Positions 59,816 to 64,000 of a stretch of DNA of 64,000 bases are shown piece by piece (position 1 is the first letter of the stretch; each line of letters opens with the position of its first letter). The DNA lies in contig SCFE01000056.1 in the NCBI GenBank assembly GCA_004352715.1, forward strand, positions 1,362,891 through 1,426,890, read 5' to 3'. This DNA is from Hofstenia miamia. Its lineage: Eukaryota > Xenacoelomorpha > Acoela. A model generated the notes under the pieces. It did no database searches and was not told the origin of the DNA. It worked only from the letters and a program-made list of their open reading frames with translations. The position numbers and the translations under genes are program-made.

Positions 59816-61711
59816 GTAAGTCATTGGGAATGTTGTGTACTTTGGATACTGAGAAACCTAGATGTTTTAACTTCTATGTTCTAAAATTATTTAGCATTAT
59901 TTTCAAATAATGTGTAAAAATAGATTTTAAAAACGGACTATATGTACATTATTTTGAAATAATTTCAATGGCCTTTACTGTTAATAAAATGAGCAATGTT
60001 TATGAGGCAATCAACGTCATTCAATTTTATTTTGATAATTGCGCTTTTAGTACGATTTAAATAGAAAATTTAGAATTGACTTTGTGTCACTTTCGTCTAC
60101 ATTATCATGTATATATAAAAGCCAATAATCTCTCTTTGATATATGTTCCATGCAACATCGCAGATGATGAAAGCAAATGAGTGCCTGACAAATGAGAAAA
60201 ACATGGTCTTGACGCTTTCCTTAATTTAACGTGGTCTTGGAAGATTACCATCCCCTTGTAATCAGATAACCAGAGTAACGGATTTTCGTCTTTGATCTGC
60301 ATTGTGTAACTAATCATTTTCTGCATGTTAATTTTGTGTAGTGGTAGAGTTATAATGTAATTATATGCTTGATTTTATTCGACGAAGCAGCGTCTGGACC
60401 TGCAACAACATCCACTCCAGAATCTAGGAAACTAATTCATTTTACAATCACATTAACATTTTAAAATATTTTTGTAGAATTAATACCCGAATTCTAGACG
60501 GCGACTTGACAATATGCAGAAACCGATACTGCGTTCTTTACCAATCGGTTATCGAATCGATATTTTAAAATATTACCGATAAACGATATTTTCCAATCCA
60601 ACGCTACTAACGAATGCATGAGGATGGAATGCTTAGCCGCGTTGATTATGTGTTCGAAAAAGAGGCGCACTTGAGTGTTTAGACCGCAGATGCTAGATAC
60701 ATAATTGCAAAGTCACTATTAAATACTCAAATGTTTTCCAAGTACGAAAAAATAAATTCTAGCAGTCACATTTGCAATTGGCTAAAAATTTGTAATTAAT
60801 AATGTAGTATATAAATATAGCATTAACCAAGCAATGCTTATGTTATTAAGTTAAAAAAGGCAGGCATATAAACTATCACTTGAATAAAGTGTGAAGTTTG
60901 TTTACCAACTTGAAATCGCAACCTTTGCTAATGAGGTTTTAACTTTTTATGATAAAAAATTGAAAGCGATCTAGCAGGGAGAAGCTATTGTCATCTAATT
61001 CTAACATCTTGGTATTAGTAACGATTATTCGATATACAATATGGCTCAATCGTAATGCCTTTAAAGACATTTTTGTAGAAAGGTCTTTCAATCACAAATT
61101 TTTTATATTATTTAAAATTATGCAAGCATACAATGCGCTCTTGTTAATGTTCGTGCATAGATTCGAGTTGATTAGAGTCCGCACAAGGCCATAATACTAA
61201 GTCTACGAACTCTGGATCAAATGCATTATCGATTAAATAATAACAGTTTAGATCATGTTATAAATTTTGAATTATTAAAGCACTTTATATATTGTTAAGT
61301 TATGTCATTGACTTGGACCTAAAATTGTGATTTAATAACCGTTGAAAACCAAACATCGTTTTTGATAACATACCTCACTGTACACAAAGCGGGGTATTTT
61401 TTCAAAAACCGTACCATAAATACTCAAATTTCAAGTACCATTGACCCCTACTAACTCACCCAGTTCGACATTGAATCCTACTTAGAGAAATTTAATATAT
61501 CATCAACTACATCGTATTAATTTTGAAATTTATAACAGTAAATCAGGCTTTGGATAAACAATTCTGGCTGTCTTTGCAAGCATAGTTTTCATTTTAATAT
61601 CAAAAGTTAGAAATTGTAACTATACTTCAAGAGTATCTGCTTTGTACGGTTCAATAAAACATAGTTTACTTAAATCTATAATTTTATGCATCATTTCCTT
61701 TTTTTAATTAG
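59816..61711 (+). other. ASIC intron 3
   Basis: 1896 bp, gtaagt...aattag, phase 0. A patch around 60510-60600 rich in ccgata/tatcgg words (aaccgatac, ggttatcgaatcgat) may be an old repeat. Nothing else recognised. Confidence 0.85.
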
Positions 61712-61862
61712 CTTACATATTTGGGATCCCCACACGGGAACTGCATCCCAAACGTCATCAGAGAAGATGGAAGATATCCCTACAGTGAAGCGGAGTGCAG
61801 AATTACGTGTGAAACCAGAGATATTGTCAATATTTGTGGTTGCCGACTTCCTTTCATGCCAG
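61712..61862 (+). CDS. ASIC exon 4 (thumb, Cys-rich) with GC splice donor
   Basis: A 151-bp exon of 50 codons plus one base, with acceptor aattag before 61712. The peptide LTYLGSPHGNCIPNVIRED then YSEAECRITCETRDIVNIC and GCRLPFMPG matches ASIC LTYLPPPWGxC ... [23 protein letters not shown], including the disulfide-forming cysteines of the thumb. Similarity stops exactly at CCAG|GCAAGT, which is a perfect donor except for GC in place of GT. Reading through adds a non-homologous tail and a stop at 61919-61921. The next family segments (the thumb end, TM2 with its GAS selectivity region, and the C terminus) are not found to 64000, so the gene continues beyond the window. Confidence 0.9.
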
Positions 61863-62908
61863 GCAAGTATATGACATCTGACATCCCTAGTAACACGAAG
61901 CTGTCTTTTGGACGTCCTTAAGTGAACGTCCAAAGACATCGTTATCTGTTTGCCTAATGGGACACAAAATCGCCACGATTTGCTAATTAATAAAATATTA
62001 TTCATGATTTGCCAAAGACCCCTTTGCATGAAGTTATTTAATTGTGTTATCTTACACAGTATACGATTTTCGTCGCCACACTTCTGAATGTTTACACACA
62101 CTCGCTACGTGTTTTACTTACTTGCAGTGTCATTAATATCTTTTATAATAGAGATTTTGACGTGTTACTAGGGATCAACACAGATTACGTTTTATGTAGG
62201 TATTCCTGTAAAATTAAATACATATTTGTCATTATTAAATGTAAGTTTTTACGCTTATCATAAATTCAAAAAATCCTACCCCCTCCATGCTAGAATTGAA
62301 CACTTATTGAAAATTGGGATTATTCAAACGTAGTATTTAAATATCTCCGCAAGTAACCAATAGTTTGCGCAGATATGGACAAGGGTGAGCCGGTATTGGA
62401 CTCATCAAATTTTGAAAAACATGAATTGACTGCTTTTAATTGAATATGGACGTTGGTTCTAATGAAATAAATGTTATAATTGAAAAGCTAAATTGAAATG
62501 TTATGAAGTGGCTCGAAGGTCAGTGATGACATAATAGGTCCACAACTTTCTTTATATTAATTGCATACCATCAATCACAGCATGGCTTACATGATTATTA
62601 TAGAAGATTACCAGAAGAACAATCGCAGCCAAAAAATTTATAGTCATTTATCACTTTACATATTGAAATGGCTGAACGATCTATTTGAGGTGTACATGCA
62701 TTTTCTCAAAAAAAACTTAAGAGATGTCATGCCTATGCATTGAGTTTTGATTTTCCTCTAAAACTTAGGGTTGCTTTTTCAAAATGGTTGTCTGAGTAAG
62801 TAGTGGTGAAGTGTGTTGAAATATTTTTAATCTCTATAAAAAGATAGTTTCAAAGTACATAAAATATATATATATCTACAGGAAAAGAATTATATATATA
62901 TCGTAATA
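61863..62908 (+). other. Start of ASIC intron 4
   Basis: A+T-rich with no further channel exon. The open frames 62042-62263 and 62561-62743 have no family resemblance. Confidence 0.7.
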
Positions 62909-63629
62909 TTAGGTGATCAAAATGTTATAGCTGATTTTTCTCAACATATTTCTAACCCAGCTGTTTAGTTAATAACAAACTATAACATACAGCAATCATT
63001 TTGTAACATGTAAGCGAGGACATCATGAGACATTTGTACCAGATGGGGAAGAAATGGAAATTATCACATTACTTAACATCTGGAAAAAATCTTCAGAGGC
63101 TTAAAACATGCTTTTCTCAGTGCAGTAGGCTAACAAATGAACCTATTTTGTATCAAAATATGACTTGTGATGAAAAGTTGATTATGTATTCGAACTTTAA
63201 GAGAATACATCATTGGCTATCTTCCTGCCTCACCCCTCACTTGCAACACTATTCCAACAAATTTTTCTGTATGTTTAGTGGACAAATCAGAGAATAGTTC
63301 ATTATGAATATTCAACATTGAATAAAACCATTACTGCTAGCAAACTATTGCGAGTAACCTGGAAAAATTCAGGAAAATTTTTTAAAGAAGCAGATTGCAA
63401 TAGTAAACAGAGAACAGCAAAATATCTCAAAAACTACCCTTGCCAAGATAGCAAAGCTTAAGTGGGAGATTATGCTTAATTCACCGTATTCATTTGACCT
63501 CTCCCCAACAGATTTTCACTTGTTTTTAAGCTTATATAATCATATGAAGAATATGACATTCCAAAGGGAAATTACATATGCATATTTAATTTTCTCTATA
63601 AAACTCACAAAAAACTTTTGGTCACCTGA
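62909..63629 (+). mobile_element. mariner-type transposon, internally deleted
   Basis: The left end is ttaggtgatcaaaatg. The right end, reverse-complemented, is tcaggtgaccaaaag, matching at 11 of 13 positions. TA flanks both sides (62907-62908 and 63630-63631). Length is about 720 bp against about 1.3 kb for intact mariners, so much of the element is missing. It carries the transposase relic below and lies in ASIC intron 4. Confidence 0.7.
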
Positions 63630-63654
63630 TAAAATAGACAAAAAATCGAATTGA
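63025..63654 (+). pseudogene. mariner transposase relic
   Basis: The plus frame 63025-63297 contains NMTCDEKLIMYSNFKRIHHW, matching mariner 'VTGDEKWIxYxNxxRxxxW' with the first catalytic Asp present, followed by LSSCLTPHLQ. After a frame break, 63472-63600 gives NSPYSFDLSPTDFHLFLSL, matching 'HPPYSPDLxPxDYHLFxSL' with the third catalytic Asp region (DD34D type), then MKNMTFQRE (family 'GKxFxxxE'). The segment with the second catalytic Asp is not legible between them. The apparent frame runs through the right terminal repeat, showing a C-terminal deletion. Inactive. Confidence 0.78.
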
Positions 63655-64000
63655 CTTAACACTAATCTTATAATTTAAGAATAGTGTTGTCCATATTTTC
63701 CAAAAAAACATACCCTACCACTAAAAATCTTACTAATGCTTTGATATGGATACATCTATGTATAAATGTGATTTAATGAAATGGTGAGCATTTCAGTTTA
63801 AAATTATTCCTGTGCCTTAGTTATATGAAAATATTTTTCAATGAATTCGATTTCTTAGAAAGTTTTCAAAGTCCGCCCATACACAATGTTCAGATTATCA
63901 CGAGATTTAAAGGTTGTGAGAGCAACCTCTATAAATGGACCATTCGTACACTGTTAAGGAGTCCTCTTTCAAAAGGTGTTGAGTTGAGCATTTGAATTTT
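63632..64000. other. A+T-rich end of window
   Basis: Presumed ASIC intron 4. No exon, repeat or element recognised. Confidence 0.55.

Noticed and set aside
61863-61921. Extension of ASIC exon 4 to a stop
   Set aside because: The tail has no ASIC similarity (family expects DAPYC-like residues), and a GC donor explains the break. Kept only as a possible isoform.

Overview
The window is A+T-rich animal (metazoan) DNA: spliced genes with GT-AG introns, one intron of nearly 38 kb, long (TA)n arrays, two N gaps (11100-11210 and 42345-42516), and a dense population of decayed eukaryotic transposable elements. The ASIC-type channel gene (acid-sensing ion channels are known from bilaterians), together with Penelope, Tc1/mariner, hAT and LINE relics, points to an invertebrate deuterostome or spiralian. 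I cannot name the species from sequence alone.

Two host genes can be supported. (1) On the minus strand (9569 to 3850) seven phase-compatible exons make a predicted protein of about 283 residues. It has an N-terminal calmodulin-like part (three clear EF-hands plus a degenerate fourth) followed by a charged, acidic, low-complexity tail. (2) On the plus strand, from 17701 to beyond the window end, lies an acid-sensing ion channel (ASIC, DEG/ENaC superfamily). Exon 1 (17701-18267) codes for the cytosolic HG motif, TM1 and the start of the extracellular domain. Exons 2-4 (56132-56291, 59691-59815, 61712-61862) continue it in perfect phase. The TM2 exons lie to the right of the window. Intron 1 spans about 37.9 kb, so most of the window (18.3-56.1 kb) is a single channel intron. 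Intron 4 appears to use a GC donor.

Layout: 0-3 kb, two 3' remnants of CR1/L2/Jockey-like LINEs. 3.8-9.6 kb, the EF-hand gene, with a hAT MITE in one intron. 10.9-12.8 kb, a perfect 55-bp palindrome around (TA)n, a gap, and a Tc1-like pseudogene with IR/DR ends. 15.9-17.0 kb, a Penelope-like GIY-YIG fragment whose 3' part is duplicated as a giant hairpin, just upstream of the channel gene. 18.3-56.1 kb (intron 1), a mariner-superfamily 3' fragment (27.55 kb), a Penelope remnant with a hammerhead-like motif (31.5 kb), a solo-LTR candidate (32.0 kb), a hAT MITE with perfect 8-bp TSD (37.26 kb), a long-TIR MITE (37.94 kb), a BED-finger fragment (40.8 kb), a nearly intact Tc1 element (42.56-43.89 kb) and one copy of an unnamed repeat (49 kb) whose inverted partner is at 55 kb. 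57.0-57.5 kb, a LINE reverse-transcriptase relic in intron 2. 62.9-63.6 kb, a mariner relic in intron 4.

The clearest new observations are the full exon structure of the channel, the EF-hand/acidic-tail gene, several undescribed MITE-like repeats, and the repeated nesting of mobile elements inside (TA)n arrays. I found no convincing tRNA, rRNA or CRISPR feature.
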